A stretch of DNA of 41,802 nt from Spirochaetaceae bacterium (GCA_007695285.1 REEC01000212.1:1-41802); one strand, 5' to 3'. Positions 1 to 7,703 are shown, numbered from the stretch's first letter. A program made the numbers and translations. Notes: generated from the sequence alone by a model not told the origin.

Positions 1-809
1 CCGGCGCCGAACCCGGAGTCTATAAGGTCACTTCGTGTGGCGAGGGCAGCGCGGTCGGGTGCGTTCAGGGCACATCCCATGAGGGGTACGGAACCGTCGG
101 AGTGATTCGCGACATCACCGAGAGCCGGCGCAACGTCACTGCTCTCCGGCAAGCGCTGAAAGAAAAGGAGCTCCTGCTCCGCGAGATGCACCACCGGATC
201 AAGAATAACCTTCAGGTCATCTCGAGCCTCTTGAGCCTGCAAGGCCGATCGTTGGTCGATGAAACGGCGAAGGAGATGTTCCGCGCGAGTCAGGCGCGCG
301 TGCAGGCGATGGCGATGATCCACGAGCAGCTTTATTCTTCCTCGACGAACTTTTCGTGCATCAATATGGCACGGTACATCGACGATCTGTGTCGTCAGCT
401 GGCGACAATTCTCGACGTCGCGCCGACTCGTGCGCGCTTGGCACTCGAGGTCGATGAGACTCTTGCGTTTGAAGTCGGCACCGCTACGTCGGTCGGATTG
501 CTCATCAACGAGCTCGTCTCGAACAGCCTGAAGCACGCGTTCCTTAACACGTCGGAAGGGACAATCCGCGTTTCTTTGAGCGTCGTCGCGGCGGATCGCT
601 TCGTGCTTGCCGTGAGCGATGATGGAGTCGGTCTACCGGCCGAGTACACCGTGCGCGACGACGCTGCGCTTGGGCATACGTTGGTGCAGACGCTCGCCGA
701 ACAGATCGACGGTACGGTCTCGTTCGACGGAAGCGACGGAACGACGGTCAGGGTCGATTTCGCCGCCGAGTGTGACTCGTGTCGCAGCGGTGACGACCGC
801 TCGTTGTGA
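1..809 (+). CDS. Sensor histidine kinase, C-terminal part (partial at left edge)
   Basis: The frame is open from base 3, so the start lies outside the window. The first ~35 residues read like the end of a PAS/PAC domain (EGYGTVGVIRDITESRR). A HisKA_2-type dimerisation helix follows, with phospho-acceptor His in REMHHRIKNNLQVISSLL, then an HATPase domain with N box (INELVSNSLKHAF), G1 box (VSDDGVGLP) and a weak G2 box (ALGHTLVQTLAEQIDG). This layout belongs to the HisKA_2/HWE-like family, usually cytoplasmic or membrane-tethered kinases with separate response regulators. G2 is less glycine-rich than usual. No response regulator is visible downstream, so the partner and signal are unknown. The stop lies inside the -35 of the next gene's promoter. 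Confidence 0.88.
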   Translation, partial: GAEPGVYKVTSCGEGSAVGCVQGTSHEGYGTVGVIRDITESRRNVTALRQALKEKELLLREMHHRIKNNLQVISSLLSLQGRSLVDETAKEMFRASQARVQAMAMIHEQLYSSSTNFSCINMARYIDDLCRQLATILDVAPTRARLALEVDETLAFEVGTATSVGLLINELVSNSLKHAFLNTSEGTIRVSLSVVAADRFVLAVSDDGVGLPAEYTVRDDAALGHTLVQTLAEQIDGTVSFDGSDGTTVRVDFAAECDSCRSGDDRSL

Positions 810-832
810 CTTCCCGGTGTCTTGAGTACAAT
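804..832 (+). promoter_or_regulatory. Promoter for zwf
   Basis: TTGTGA (804-809), 17-base spacer, TACAAT (827-832). The -35 contains the stop codon of the upstream kinase gene. Predicted transcription start is near 839, leaving a ~50-base leader. That leader can fold CGCCCAG (842-848) against CTGGGCG (858-864) just before a purine-rich GGGGAGG. Confidence 0.5.
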
Positions 833-891
833 GATCCTTAGCGCCCAGGAAACCCGACTGGGCGGGGAGGTTCGATATCAATACCGCTGAG

Positions 892-2328
892 ATGGTTCCA
901 CATATTTTCGTGATTTTCGGCGTGACCGGCGATCTCGCGCGCCGGAAGCTGTTGCCCGCGTTCTATCACCTCATGGCGCAAAACGGGTGTGAGGCGGAAA
1001 ACTACATGCTCGGGGTCGGCCGGCGCGATTGGGACGATGAGCGGTTTCGGTCCGAGGCTATCGACGCGTTGAAAGAACAGGGCTACTCGGACTCCGAGTT
1101 GTCCACGTGGTGCCAACACCAGGTTTTCTTCCATCCGATGCACGATTACACGCCTGACGGTTTTTCGGCGCTCAAGAAGAGAATAGAACAGATCGAAGCC
1201 GAGTTCGATCTGCCGGGAAATCGAGTTTTTTATATGTCGCTGCCGCCCGAGACCTTTCCTCAGACCGTGAAAGCGCTCGGCGAGGCCGGGCTCTCGCAGA
1301 GCCGCGGCTGGACCCGGGTCGTCGTCGAGAAACCGTTCGGGCACGATCTTGCGTCGTCTCAAGAACTGAGCTCGCTGATTCACTCGTACTTCGACGAGTC
1401 GCAGGTGTACCGAATCGATCATTACCTCGGGAAAACCACGGTGCAGAATATGCTCGTGTTCCGTTTTGCAAACGGGCTCTTCGAGCCGCTCTGGAATCGG
1501 GACCGAATCAGTCGCGTCGAGATCACGGTCGCCGAGGAAGGCGGGGTCGGCACGCGGGCGGGGTATTACGACACGTCCGGTGCGATTCGAGACATGGTGC
1601 AGAATCACGTCTTCCAGCTTCTTTCGCTTGTCGCGATGGAACCGCCCGGCGCGTTCGAGCCGGATGCGATTCGCGCCGAAAAGGTGAAAGTTCTGAACGC
1701 AGTGCAGTCGATTCGGCCCGAGGCGGTCGTGTTGGGTCAGTACGCCGGCGGGACGATCAACGGCGCCGACGTTCGTGGATATCGCGAGGAACCCGATGTC
1801 CCGGCCGACTCGGTAACCGAGACGTACTCGGCGATCAAACTCGAGGTCGAGAATTGGAGATGGCACGGCGTTCCGTTCTACCTTCGGAGTGGGAAGCGTT
1901 TACCGCGAAGATCGACGCAGATTGCTATTCGGTTTCGGGAGGCTCCCGTTGCGCTTTTCCGGCAGTTCAAAGAGCGCCCGTACGCAAACGTGCTCGTGAT
2001 CTCGGTCCAACCCGACGAAGGTTTTGAGCTGTTCTTCGACATCAAGACACCCGAGCGCGAGTTCGCGCTCGAGACTAAGCGGCTGTCGTTTCGGTACGCC
2101 GATCACTTCGGTCGGATGCCCGACGCGTACGAAACACTGTTATTCGACGTCATTATGGGCGATCAGACCCTCTTCGTTCATACCGATGAGGTTGAGGCTT
2201 CATGGCGTATTCTGAAACCATTGCTCGAATCCCGGCCGAAACCTTTCCCGTATCCGGCCGGGTCATGGGGGCCATGGGAGGTTGAACGGCTGCTCGACGA
2301 TTGGGCCGACATCTGTTCGGGCGACTGA
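892..2328 (+). CDS. zwf: Glucose-6-phosphate 1-dehydrogenase
   Basis: Oxidises glucose 6-phosphate to 6-phosphogluconolactone with NADP+ (or NAD+), the entry to the oxidative pentose phosphate pathway, in the cytoplasm. At 478 residues it is close to the usual ~490. The N-terminal Rossmann motif is GVTGDLARRKLLPAF (about residues 8-22). EKPFG lies near residue 146 and the substrate-binding/catalytic RIDHYLGK near 173-180, carrying the family Asp-His pair. The C-terminal domain is complete (SGKRLPRRSTQIAIRF, then DAYETLLFDVIMGD). The ATG start is supported by the N-terminal fit to the family, although the Shine-Dalgarno is not well spaced. No 6-phosphogluconolactonase or gnd is adjacent. Identification is secure. 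Confidence 0.97.
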   Translation: MVPHIFVIFGVTGDLARRKLLPAFYHLMAQNGCEAENYMLGVGRRDWDDERFRSEAIDALKEQGYSDSELSTWCQHQVFFHPMHDYTPDGFSALKKRIEQIEAEFDLPGNRVFYMSLPPETFPQTVKALGEAGLSQSRGWTRVVVEKPFGHDLASSQELSSLIHSYFDESQVYRIDHYLGKTTVQNMLVFRFANGLFEPLWNRDRISRVEITVAEEGGVGTRAGYYDTSGAIRDMVQNHVFQLLSLVAMEPPGAFEPDAIRAEKVKVLNAVQSIRPEAVVLGQYAGGTINGADVRGYREEPDVPADSVTETYSAIKLEVENWRWHGVPFYLRSGKRLPRRSTQIAIRFREAPVALFRQFKERPYANVLVISVQPDEGFELFFDIKTPEREFALETKRLSFRYADHFGRMPDAYETLLFDVIMGDQTLFVHTDEVEASWRILKPLLESRPKPFPYPAGSWGPWEVERLLDDWADICSGD

Positions 2329-2354
2329 AGACGCGTTCAGGAGGGAATCGATCC

Positions 2355-3290
2355 ATGAAACGCGACAAACGCTTAAAGAAATTCATCTGGGATACGGGTC
2401 TGTTGTTCTGGGAAGCCGGGCGCGAGTGGCAGAACGACTCGGCGCCTCGATTGAGCGCGGCGATGGCCTACTACACTGCGTTATCGATCGCGCCGATGGC
2501 GATTCTGCTGGCGATGCTCGCGACACGGTTTCTCGGCGAGGCTCGGTGGGACGCGCAGATCGCGGGTTTTGTCGAAGGTGCGCTCGGTGCCGAGGTGACG
2601 TCTTTTTTCCGTGGAGTTCTCCGAACCGCGGAAACGACCGGGCCGCGGTACCTCACGACCGGGATCGGCCTTTTCGCCGTTCTATACGGATCATCGCGCA
2701 GTCTCATGTTCCTGCGTGACGCGTTGAACAAGATTTTCGGGTACGGACGCCGTCAACTGAATCGGGGCGTACTCGAGATGATCGTCGGAAAGCTCGTGAC
2801 GATCGGATTCACGATGCTCATTCTTCTCGCGATCTTGATCGTCCTTTTTTTGAGTCCTATTCTCGGAGCAATTGGCGCGGAACTCACCGACCTTGTACCG
2901 GTTCTCCGCTCGTTTCAAACCGCGCTGGCGAACATCGCGGCGTTTTTTGGCGCGACGCTCGTCTTCATGATTCTGTACCGGGTTGTTCCGGCTCATAAAC
3001 TCCGCTGGCGCGACGTGCTGCCGGGGTCTCTTTTTACGGCGGCCCTGTTTGCCGCCGGTGACGCGATTATCCGGTTCTACCTTCGCGGCGCGTTCATCCG
3101 CTCGATCTTCGGAGCCGCCGGATCGTTTGTCGTGATTCTGCTGTGGTTGTACTTTCTTTCGCAGATCATTTTTTTCGGCGCCGAGTTCACGTACGTGTAC
3201 TTGAAGCGCCAAGGCGCGGACGAGACCAAATCGCGCGCGCCGATTGAGCGCGCGCACGAGACACGTAGCGAGGCCGAACACGATGCGTGA
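2355..3290 (+). CDS. YihY/BrkB-family inner-membrane protein
   Basis: A 311-residue membrane protein of the YihY/virulence factor BrkB family (once mis-called ribonuclease BN), whose transported or signalled molecule is not established. Family marks seen are the N-terminal APRLSAAMAYYTALSIAPM, the SLMFLRDALNKIFG segment, and hydrophobic spans including TIGFTMLILLAILIVLFLSPIL and FVVILLWLYFLSQIIFFGAEFTYVY; about six membrane segments in all. I chose ATG 2355 because AGGAGGG lies ~10 bases upstream. A longer frame starting at 2301 would overlap zwf and add nothing family-like. The C-terminus is a short charged cytoplasmic tail. It follows zwf by 26 bases and probably shares its transcript. Confidence 0.9.
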   Translation: MKRDKRLKKFIWDTGLLFWEAGREWQNDSAPRLSAAMAYYTALSIAPMAILLAMLATRFLGEARWDAQIAGFVEGALGAEVTSFFRGVLRTAETTGPRYLTTGIGLFAVLYGSSRSLMFLRDALNKIFGYGRRQLNRGVLEMIVGKLVTIGFTMLILLAILIVLFLSPILGAIGAELTDLVPVLRSFQTALANIAAFFGATLVFMILYRVVPAHKLRWRDVLPGSLFTAALFAAGDAIIRFYLRGAFIRSIFGAAGSFVVILLWLYFLSQIIFFGAEFTYVYLKRQGADETKSRAPIERAHETRSEAEHDA

Positions 3291-3369
3291 AGGGCGGCAG
3301 GAACACCTCAGTCCGGCTGTTTTTTTTGCGTTTGTGTTATTATATTTGTGACAATCGGCTGCAGGGGCA

Positions 3370-3399
3370 TTGCACAGGTGTTGCCGAATTCGACAGAAT
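3370..3399 (+). promoter_or_regulatory. Possible promoter for the lipoprotein-LysM gene pair
   Basis: TTGCAC (3370-3375), 18-base spacer, CAGAAT (3394-3399), followed by a strong GGGGGAG ribosome site at about 3408-3414 and ATG 3420. The -10 is a modest match. Confidence 0.35.
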
Positions 3400-3419
3400 A
3401 GTGGGAAGGGGGAGTTTGA

Positions 3420-4124
3420 ATGAAGACCATTCACCGCATATTATTCGTGACCACGATACTGATCGTGGTAATGGGGTGCGCCACTGCGCCTGAGCCGGAG
3501 CCCGTTGAGGAGCCGGACGTGGCTGTTGTTCCGGCCCCCGCACCGCCGGAACCGACCCCCGAGCCGGTTCCCGAACCCGCGGTTCCCGCGCCGGAAGAAG
3601 AGCGTGCTATCGCACGGGAACTCCGACAGATTATCACCACTTACGGCATGGCGGAGTTCTCCCCCGACCGGTACGAGACCGGCGAAGAGAGCTTCGGACG
3701 CGCCGAAAACGCGTACGGTACCGACAACGAAGCCGCGAAGGAAGCGTATGAAAACGCGATTGAGGAGTTCAACGTTGTTGTTGATACCGGGATCGCGGCC
3801 CTGCGCCAAGAAACGACGGCAACTGTCGCTGCCGCGAAACAAACTGCCGACGCCGAACGTGCCGAACGTGTCGTTCCGGATCTTTATCGGCGCGCGGTCG
3901 CGACCGAGAGTGCAGCGCGACAGGCGGAGTCCGCGGAAAACTACCGCGAGGCGTTCCGTTTGTATGGAATCGCCGAGCAACAGTTCAAGACGGCCCACAC
4001 CGCAGCAGTTGAGCGTCGGCAAGCCGCCGAGGCAGAATTAGCGGACATACAACGCGACGTGGACGAATCGCGCGAGCGGATAGAAAAGCTCGAACAAGAA
4101 GCCGACGACGCGGACGGGCAGTAA
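3420..4124 (+). CDS. Lipoprotein with Pro-Glu linker and coiled helical domain
   Basis: 234 residues. Residues 1-18 are a hydrophobic signal peptide ending in VMGC, a lipobox-like site that would lipidate the Cys. Residues ~22-60 are a Pro/Glu/Val-rich stalk (EPEPVEEPDVAVVPAPAP and similar). The rest (~65-234) is predicted helical, Ala/Glu/Arg-rich, with TPR-like pieces (AKEAYENAIEEFNVVVDTG, NYREAFRLYGIAEQQFKTA) and a final coiled coil. I do not recognise a named family. The layout fits an envelope-anchored scaffold held off the membrane by a rigid stalk. It ends 10 bases before a LysM protein with a similar helical core and linker, so the two probably work together at the cell wall. Confidence 0.75.
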   Translation: MKTIHRILFVTTILIVVMGCATAPEPEPVEEPDVAVVPAPAPPEPTPEPVPEPAVPAPEEERAIARELRQIITTYGMAEFSPDRYETGEESFGRAENAYGTDNEAAKEAYENAIEEFNVVVDTGIAALRQETTATVAAAKQTADAERAERVVPDLYRRAVATESAARQAESAENYREAFRLYGIAEQQFKTAHTAAVERRQAAEAELADIQRDVDESRERIEKLEQEADDADGQ

Positions 4125-4134
4125 GGAGGCAGTT

Positions 4135-4899
4135 ATGAAAAGAAACAACAAACCGGCCGTCACGATTGTTTCATTGCTTGTCGGGCTGTTCGTGCTGGTC
4201 CCAGCGTTTGGGCAAAACCTTCGAACCGATAATCCTCACTACATCAACCTGCTTCGGCTTGAGGTGCAAGCCGCGCGCGCGTACGAGGATGCGGAGTACG
4301 ACGATGCGGTTCGACTGGCACGCGAAGCTCGACAAGAAGCTGCATTGGCCGAAGCGTGGGCCGAAGCGATGGTTTTGCGATTCCGCGCGAACAGCATGAT
4401 CACGGTCGCGCGAAATGAACTAACCCGCGTGCGGGCCCTCGACGCGGCATCGCGGTACCCCGACGTGTATCGCACGGCGCAGCAGAACTTCCAACGCGCC
4501 GAGCGGTTGTTCCGCGAGGGACACGATGCTGTAGCGGCGCGCAACTACACGACTGCCGATTCGCGATACCAGGAGAGTTACGATCTGGCCTCGACGGCCC
4601 GAACCGCCGTCGCCGATATTGGTCCCGCACCGCGGCCCGAGCCGGAGCCGGAACCGGGTCCGCCGCCTCTTCCGCGGTACTACGTCGTGCGGCTGATTCC
4701 TGAGCGACGCGACAGCTTCTCCCGAATCGCGGAATACGATTTTGTGTACGGGGATGCATTCAAGTGGAGAGTCCTCTATGAGGCGAACCGGAACAAGATC
4801 GTGAACCCCGATAATCCTCATCTCATTCATCCGGGGCAGGTTTTCGAGATACCGAGCATCGACGGCGAAGAGCGAGAAGGGACCTGGAGTCCTGATTGA
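4135..4899 (+). CDS. Exported LysM-domain protein
   Basis: 254 residues with a Sec signal peptide (MKRNNKP followed by a ~15-residue hydrophobic core, likely cleavage after VPAFG). Residues ~35-155 are helical with TPR-like repeats (RAYEDAEYDDAVRLAREAR; NFQRAERLFREGHDAVAARNY). A PEPEPEPGPPPLP linker follows, then a C-terminal LysM module (YYVVRLIPERRDSFSRIAE ... IHPGQVFEIP) that should bind peptidoglycan GlcNAc. ATG 4135 has AAGGAGG ideally placed upstream. The gene is co-transcribed with the preceding lipoprotein and closed by a strong terminator at 4913. Tandem TPR-like plus LysM proteins of this kind are common in spirochaetes; the precise role is unknown. Confidence 0.82.
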   Translation: MKRNNKPAVTIVSLLVGLFVLVPAFGQNLRTDNPHYINLLRLEVQAARAYEDAEYDDAVRLAREARQEAALAEAWAEAMVLRFRANSMITVARNELTRVRALDAASRYPDVYRTAQQNFQRAERLFREGHDAVAARNYTTADSRYQESYDLASTARTAVADIGPAPRPEPEPEPGPPPLPRYYVVRLIPERRDSFSRIAEYDFVYGDAFKWRVLYEANRNKIVNPDNPHLIHPGQVFEIPSIDGEEREGTWSPD

Positions 4900-4912
4900 T
4901 CCGTTAGGAGCA

Positions 4913-4942
4913 CCGCCCGGCAGCGCGCCGGGCGGTTTTTTT
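4913..4942 (+). terminator. Intrinsic terminator after the LysM gene
   Basis: Perfect 9-bp stem CCGCCCGGC (4913-4921) / GCCGGGCGG (4927-4935), loop AGCGC, then seven T. Textbook rho-independent terminator for the + strand operon. Confidence 0.93.
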
Positions 4943-5043
4943 ACGTCCGCCCTGAAGAACTCGCGGGATCGCCTCTTAATCCTGCTGTAGAAATACGCAC
5001 TGACGATCGATCTCCGCTACTCGAACGAATATCTACCGAAATC

Positions 5044-5080
5044 TGGTTGTTCATATATGAATTTTTTTATAAGGTATAAC
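5044..5080 (+). promoter_or_regulatory. AT-rich promoter region with palindrome, upstream of the oxygenase gene
   Basis: The only strongly AT-rich stretch between 4943 and 5124. Candidate elements are TGGTTG (5044-5049), an 18-base spacer and TATAAG (5068-5073), with a second possible -10 TATAAC at 5075-5080. The spacer contains a perfect 12-bp palindrome TTCATATATGAA (5050-5061), a possible operator. The rest of 4943-5043 shows nothing I can name. Confidence 0.4.
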
Positions 5081-5124
5081 TACGACGGTAAGAGTGTGTA
5101 GATAACCGATCGATGGAGGATCGC

Positions 5125-5916
5125 GTGGACACGCAACAGTTGGTTAAGGATTTTGTCGAACGTGGATATACGATCGCGCCGAATATTTTGAACGGCGACG
5201 AGGTCAAGGCTTTGAACGAACACTTTGAGACAATACATCGGGAACAGGTGCCGGGCCGGTACGAGCACCCGCCGGTCGGTGAAGAGCGCGACGATATTCT
5301 CGCGGTGTATCCGCGCGTGATGAACCCTCACCGGTTCTCAGAGCTCGCGCGCGCGTACATGGTCGATCCGCGGATCGCGACGATTCTTCGCGCGATTTTC
5401 GGTGAAGAGGCTCTCGGTGTACAGACAATGATGTACTTCAAACCGCCGGGCTCCCGCGGGCAAAAGATGCACCAGGATCAGTTCTATCTGCAAGTAACGC
5501 CCGGCACGTGTGTCGCGGTCTGGATCGCGCTTGATCACGTCGATCAGAAGAACGGTGGTCTTATCGTCGTGCCGCACACCGATACATTACCGATTGACTG
5601 CCGAAACGTCGGGAAACCCGGATCGTACGATCCCGACGGAGAGCCGATCGCGATCCCGGCAGGGTATAAAGGGGAGTGTCCGACTCTCGAGCCCGGCGAC
5701 GCTTTGATTTTCCACGGTAGCCTGATTCACGGGTCCGGTTCAAACGCCACGAGCGACAAGTGGCGGCGTTCGTTTATTTCGCACTACGTCGCTGAGAGCT
5801 GTACGACTATTTCGAAGTACTACCATCCTCTTGTTGCAATGAACGGGGCCGATGTCGACCGAGGCGTTACCGTCGGCGGTGGACCGTGTGGAGGGTATGT
5901 CGGGGCTGCTCACTAA
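5125..5916 (+). CDS. Phytanoyl-CoA dioxygenase (PhyH) family Fe(II)/2-oxoglutarate oxygenase
   Basis: 263 residues. PhyH-family enzymes hydroxylate small molecules with Fe(II), O2 and 2-oxoglutarate. The iron-binding HxD is in KMHQDQFY and the distal His is probably in IFHGSLIHGSGSN, followed by the 2-oxoglutarate-type Arg in DKWRRSFISHYV. The core AVWIALDHVDQKNGGL is typical of the family. GTG 5125 is preferred because GGAGG at 5115-5119 lies five bases upstream. ATG 5113 would put this site inside the coding region and would add four residues. The substrate cannot be read from sequence; no biosynthetic cluster surrounds it. It has its own AT-rich promoter region and stands alone. Confidence 0.85.
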   Translation: MDTQQLVKDFVERGYTIAPNILNGDEVKALNEHFETIHREQVPGRYEHPPVGEERDDILAVYPRVMNPHRFSELARAYMVDPRIATILRAIFGEEALGVQTMMYFKPPGSRGQKMHQDQFYLQVTPGTCVAVWIALDHVDQKNGGLIVVPHTDTLPIDCRNVGKPGSYDPDGEPIAIPAGYKGECPTLEPGDALIFHGSLIHGSGSNATSDKWRRSFISHYVAESCTTISKYYHPLVAMNGADVDRGVTVGGGPCGGYVGAAH

Positions 5917-5946
5917 CTTTACGGTAGGTATCCGGATCGGCGGTTC

Positions 5947-6183
5947 TCACGAATCCGTTTCCGACTCGGAGTCTTGACCGGATTCGTCATCCTCGGATTC
6001 TTCGTCTGAATCGTCCTGCTGCTCCTCTTCGGCGCCGATGCCGCCGGGTTGCAGGTACTCAAGGTAGGCGTTTTCGTCCGCCCCCTCTTTGTTCTCGCTT
6101 TTTCTGGCCTTTTTATCTTCTTTCTTCTGCTTCTTACTGAGTTCGCGGCGCCGCTTCTCGCCTTTGTAGGATCGTTTTGGCAT
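5947..6183 (-). CDS. Small highly charged protein, unknown function
   Basis: 78 residues with two opposite halves. Residues 1-35 are Lys/Arg/Glu-rich (MPKRSYKGEKRRRELSKKQK onward); a short middle (ENAYLEYLQPGGIGAEEE) leads to an acidic Asp/Glu/Ser tail (DDSDEESEDDESGQDSESET). It is surely disordered or helical and could bind nucleic acid through its basic half. It is real on the evidence of a strong AAGGAAGG site seven bases before ATG. It lies 46 bases beyond the hairpin that follows the RRM-protein gene on the same strand. I see no good promoter of its own, so readthrough from the RRM gene may express it. No family recognised. Confidence 0.7.
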   Translation of the reverse strand: MPKRSYKGEKRRRELSKKQKKEDKKARKSENKEGADENAYLEYLQPGGIGAEEEQQDDSDEESEDDESGQDSESETDS

Positions 6184-6229
6184 TCTGCCTTCCTTTTACG
6201 CGGCGTCCCGCGGTCGTTCTGATAATAAA

Positions 6230-6257
6230 GACACCGCCGCATTTCTGCGGCGGTGTC
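6230..6257 (-). terminator. 12-bp hairpin after the RRM gene, probably bidirectional
   Basis: Perfect stem GACACCGCCGCA (6230-6241) / TGCGGCGGTGTC (6246-6257), loop TTTC. On the minus strand it is followed by TTTATTAT, a weak U tract, just after the RRM gene. On the plus strand it is followed by GCTTTTTT, a better U tract, and could also stop transcription from the oxygenase gene. Confidence 0.8.
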
Positions 6258-6276
6258 GCTTTTTTCGAGTACGGTG

Positions 6277-6567
6277 TTACCAGCGGTCGCGTCGTCCGCC
6301 GCCGCCGCCGCCCGAATTCTCACGCGGTCGCGCTTCGTTGACTTTGAGCGCTCGGCCGTCGAGTTCGGTGCCGTTGAGCGCCATCTCGGCTGCTCGCGCG
6401 CCGTCTTCATCGGCCATTTCGACAAACCCAAAACCCCGTGATCGGCCCGTGTCGCGATCCATCACGACCGAGGCCGACGTGACTTCGCCATACTGGGCGA
6501 AGACCGATCGCAGTCCCTCGTCGGACGTGTCGTAGCTCAGATTCCCTACATAAAGTTTAGTTCCCAT
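6277..6567 (-). CDS. RNA-binding protein, single RRM with glycine-rich tail
   Basis: 96 residues: one RNA-recognition motif with RNP2 (LYVGNL, residues 5-10) and RNP1 (RGFGFVEM, about 44-51), then a short tail of six Gly and RRDRW. Bacterial RRM proteins of this size resemble cyanobacterial Rbp and plant glycine-rich RNA-binding proteins; many are cold-induced and act on mRNA folding or stability. GAGAGGAG sits six bases before the ATG. The promoter at 6716-6744 predicts a ~140-base untranslated leader, long for this genome, as in cold-shock genes. Function as an RNA chaperone is inference. Confidence 0.93.
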   Translation of the reverse strand: MGTKLYVGNLSYDTSDEGLRSVFAQYGEVTSASVVMDRDTGRSRGFGFVEMADEDGARAAEMALNGTELDGRALKVNEARPRENSGGGGGGRRDRW

Positions 6568-6715
6568 TCAGAACTCCTCTCTGTGCGCCGATCTGCCCTC
6601 CCGGGCCCGGCACTTTTTTTTTCCGCACGATGTTTCGGTCTTTTGGGTTTGTCACTGCCAATGTCAGGACTCGGTCAAAAGGCGGGTTTAACCATCTGCG
6701 TATTTCTTAAAACGA

Positions 6716-6744
6716 ATTATCGCACATTTTCTCGCGTTTGTGAA
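6716..6744 (-). promoter_or_regulatory. Promoter for the RRM gene
   Basis: Read on the minus strand: TTCACA (6744-6739), 17-base spacer, GATAAT (6721-6716). Predicted start is near 6709, giving a leader of about 140 bases before the ATG at 6567. The leader contains an A-run and the palindrome CCGGGCCCGG (6601-6610). Confidence 0.6.
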
Positions 6745-6767
6745 CAGGCATTTAAATTTTTTCCATC

Positions 6768-6783
6768 GTACCGGATCCGGTAC
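6768..6783. repeat. Perfect 16-bp palindrome
   Basis: GTACCGGATCCGGTAC, immediately after the stop codon of the epimerase gene and upstream of the RRM promoter. It could fold as a 6-bp hairpin but has no U tract in either direction, so it is not an obvious terminator; it may bind protein. Confidence 0.5.
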
Positions 6784-6788
6784 TTGGG

Positions 6789-7697
6789 CTACTTCTCGCG
6801 CGAGGCGAGAATCGAACGGACATGCTCCGCGAGCCCTGTTTCGATCGACGTCGCGGGTGCGGGGGTCAACGTCGCTGCGATCCGGTCGCGCGTATACACA
6901 CGATGGCAGATGAACGTTGCCTTGTCCGGGTTCTCCTCGAGAAACGACGAGATCGAGAGTTCCTCGACCGTAACACGGCGCTCGAGAACATCGCCGATGA
7001 TCTCGTAGTACCGTCTCGACTCGAGGATATCGGGCCCTGCGGCGTTGAACACGGTGTTTTTCGCTGCAGGATCGGTTCCGAGGCCCATCGCAAGATCGGC
7101 GAGGTCGTCGACGAAGACCGGCTGTTGAAGGAACACTCCGCGCCCCACGAGCGAGAGTGGACGGCCGGCACGGATCGTGTCGAGGAGTGTCTGATCGCGG
7201 CTGTGCATCGGCAGGCAGCCGAGCAACGACCCGGGACCGTAGATGTGCCCCGGGCGCAGTATCGTCCACGGAGTGTCGTCCGAGGCGAGCGACTCGAATA
7301 CGAGTTCGGCCGCGCGTTTCTTGCCTCCGTATCCTTCGGTCAGGAATACCGCAGGGTACTCCGGTTGCGGGAATCGGCGGCCATCGGGCGCGTACACAAA
7401 ATCGGTCGAGATGAACACAATCCGTCCGGCGATGCCGCGGAATGCCTCGATGTCCTGCGCTGCGTCATCGGGAGTGAAGCAGATACAGTCGATCACGATG
7501 TCAAATTCGCTTCCCCCCGCGCGGATCGACTCCAAAAACGCCGCCGAATCGTGCCGGTCTACGACGATGCTGTGAGCTCCGGCCGGAACGGGGCGCTTTC
7601 CGCGCGTAACGGTCCAGACGTCGTGTCCCGCCGCGACCGCGCGGCGTGTTATCGTACCGCTCAAGAAACCGCTTCCGCCGATTACGAGTATTCGCAT
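6789..7697 (-). CDS. NAD-dependent epimerase/dehydratase (extended SDR)
   Basis: 302 residues. The N-terminal nucleotide-binding motif is a variant, IGGSGFLSG (residues 6-14), with Ser where the third Gly is usual. The catalytic YxxxK is YGGKK (about 122-126), preceded by VFISTDFVY, and a later RPGHIYGPG segment is typical of sugar-nucleotide epimerases and their relatives. Substrate unknown: the closest look is to the atypical SDRs used as UDP-sugar epimerase-like proteins or mRNA-binding relatives. It stands alone, divergent from msrA. The -10 box lies six bases before the ATG with no Shine-Dalgarno, predicting a leaderless mRNA. Confidence 0.87.
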   Translation of the reverse strand: MRILVIGGSGFLSGTITRRAVAAGHDVWTVTRGKRPVPAGAHSIVVDRHDSAAFLESIRAGGSEFDIVIDCICFTPDDAAQDIEAFRGIAGRIVFISTDFVYAPDGRRFPQPEYPAVFLTEGYGGKKRAAELVFESLASDDTPWTILRPGHIYGPGSLLGCLPMHSRDQTLLDTIRAGRPLSLVGRGVFLQQPVFVDDLADLAMGLGTDPAAKNTVFNAAGPDILESRRYYEIIGDVLERRVTVEELSISSFLEENPDKATFICHRVYTRDRIAATLTPAPATSIETGLAEHVRSILASREK

Positions 7698-7703
7698 ACG
7701 GAC

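Noticed and set aside
838-1866. Long open frame (342 codons) on the minus strand opposite zwf
   Set aside because: Low-complexity Arg/Leu-rich translation without motifs; it mirrors the biased codon use of zwf.
3283-3351. 22-codon open frame starting inside the YihY stop
   Set aside because: No ribosome site, no family resemblance, and it runs across AT-rich promoter-like sequence.
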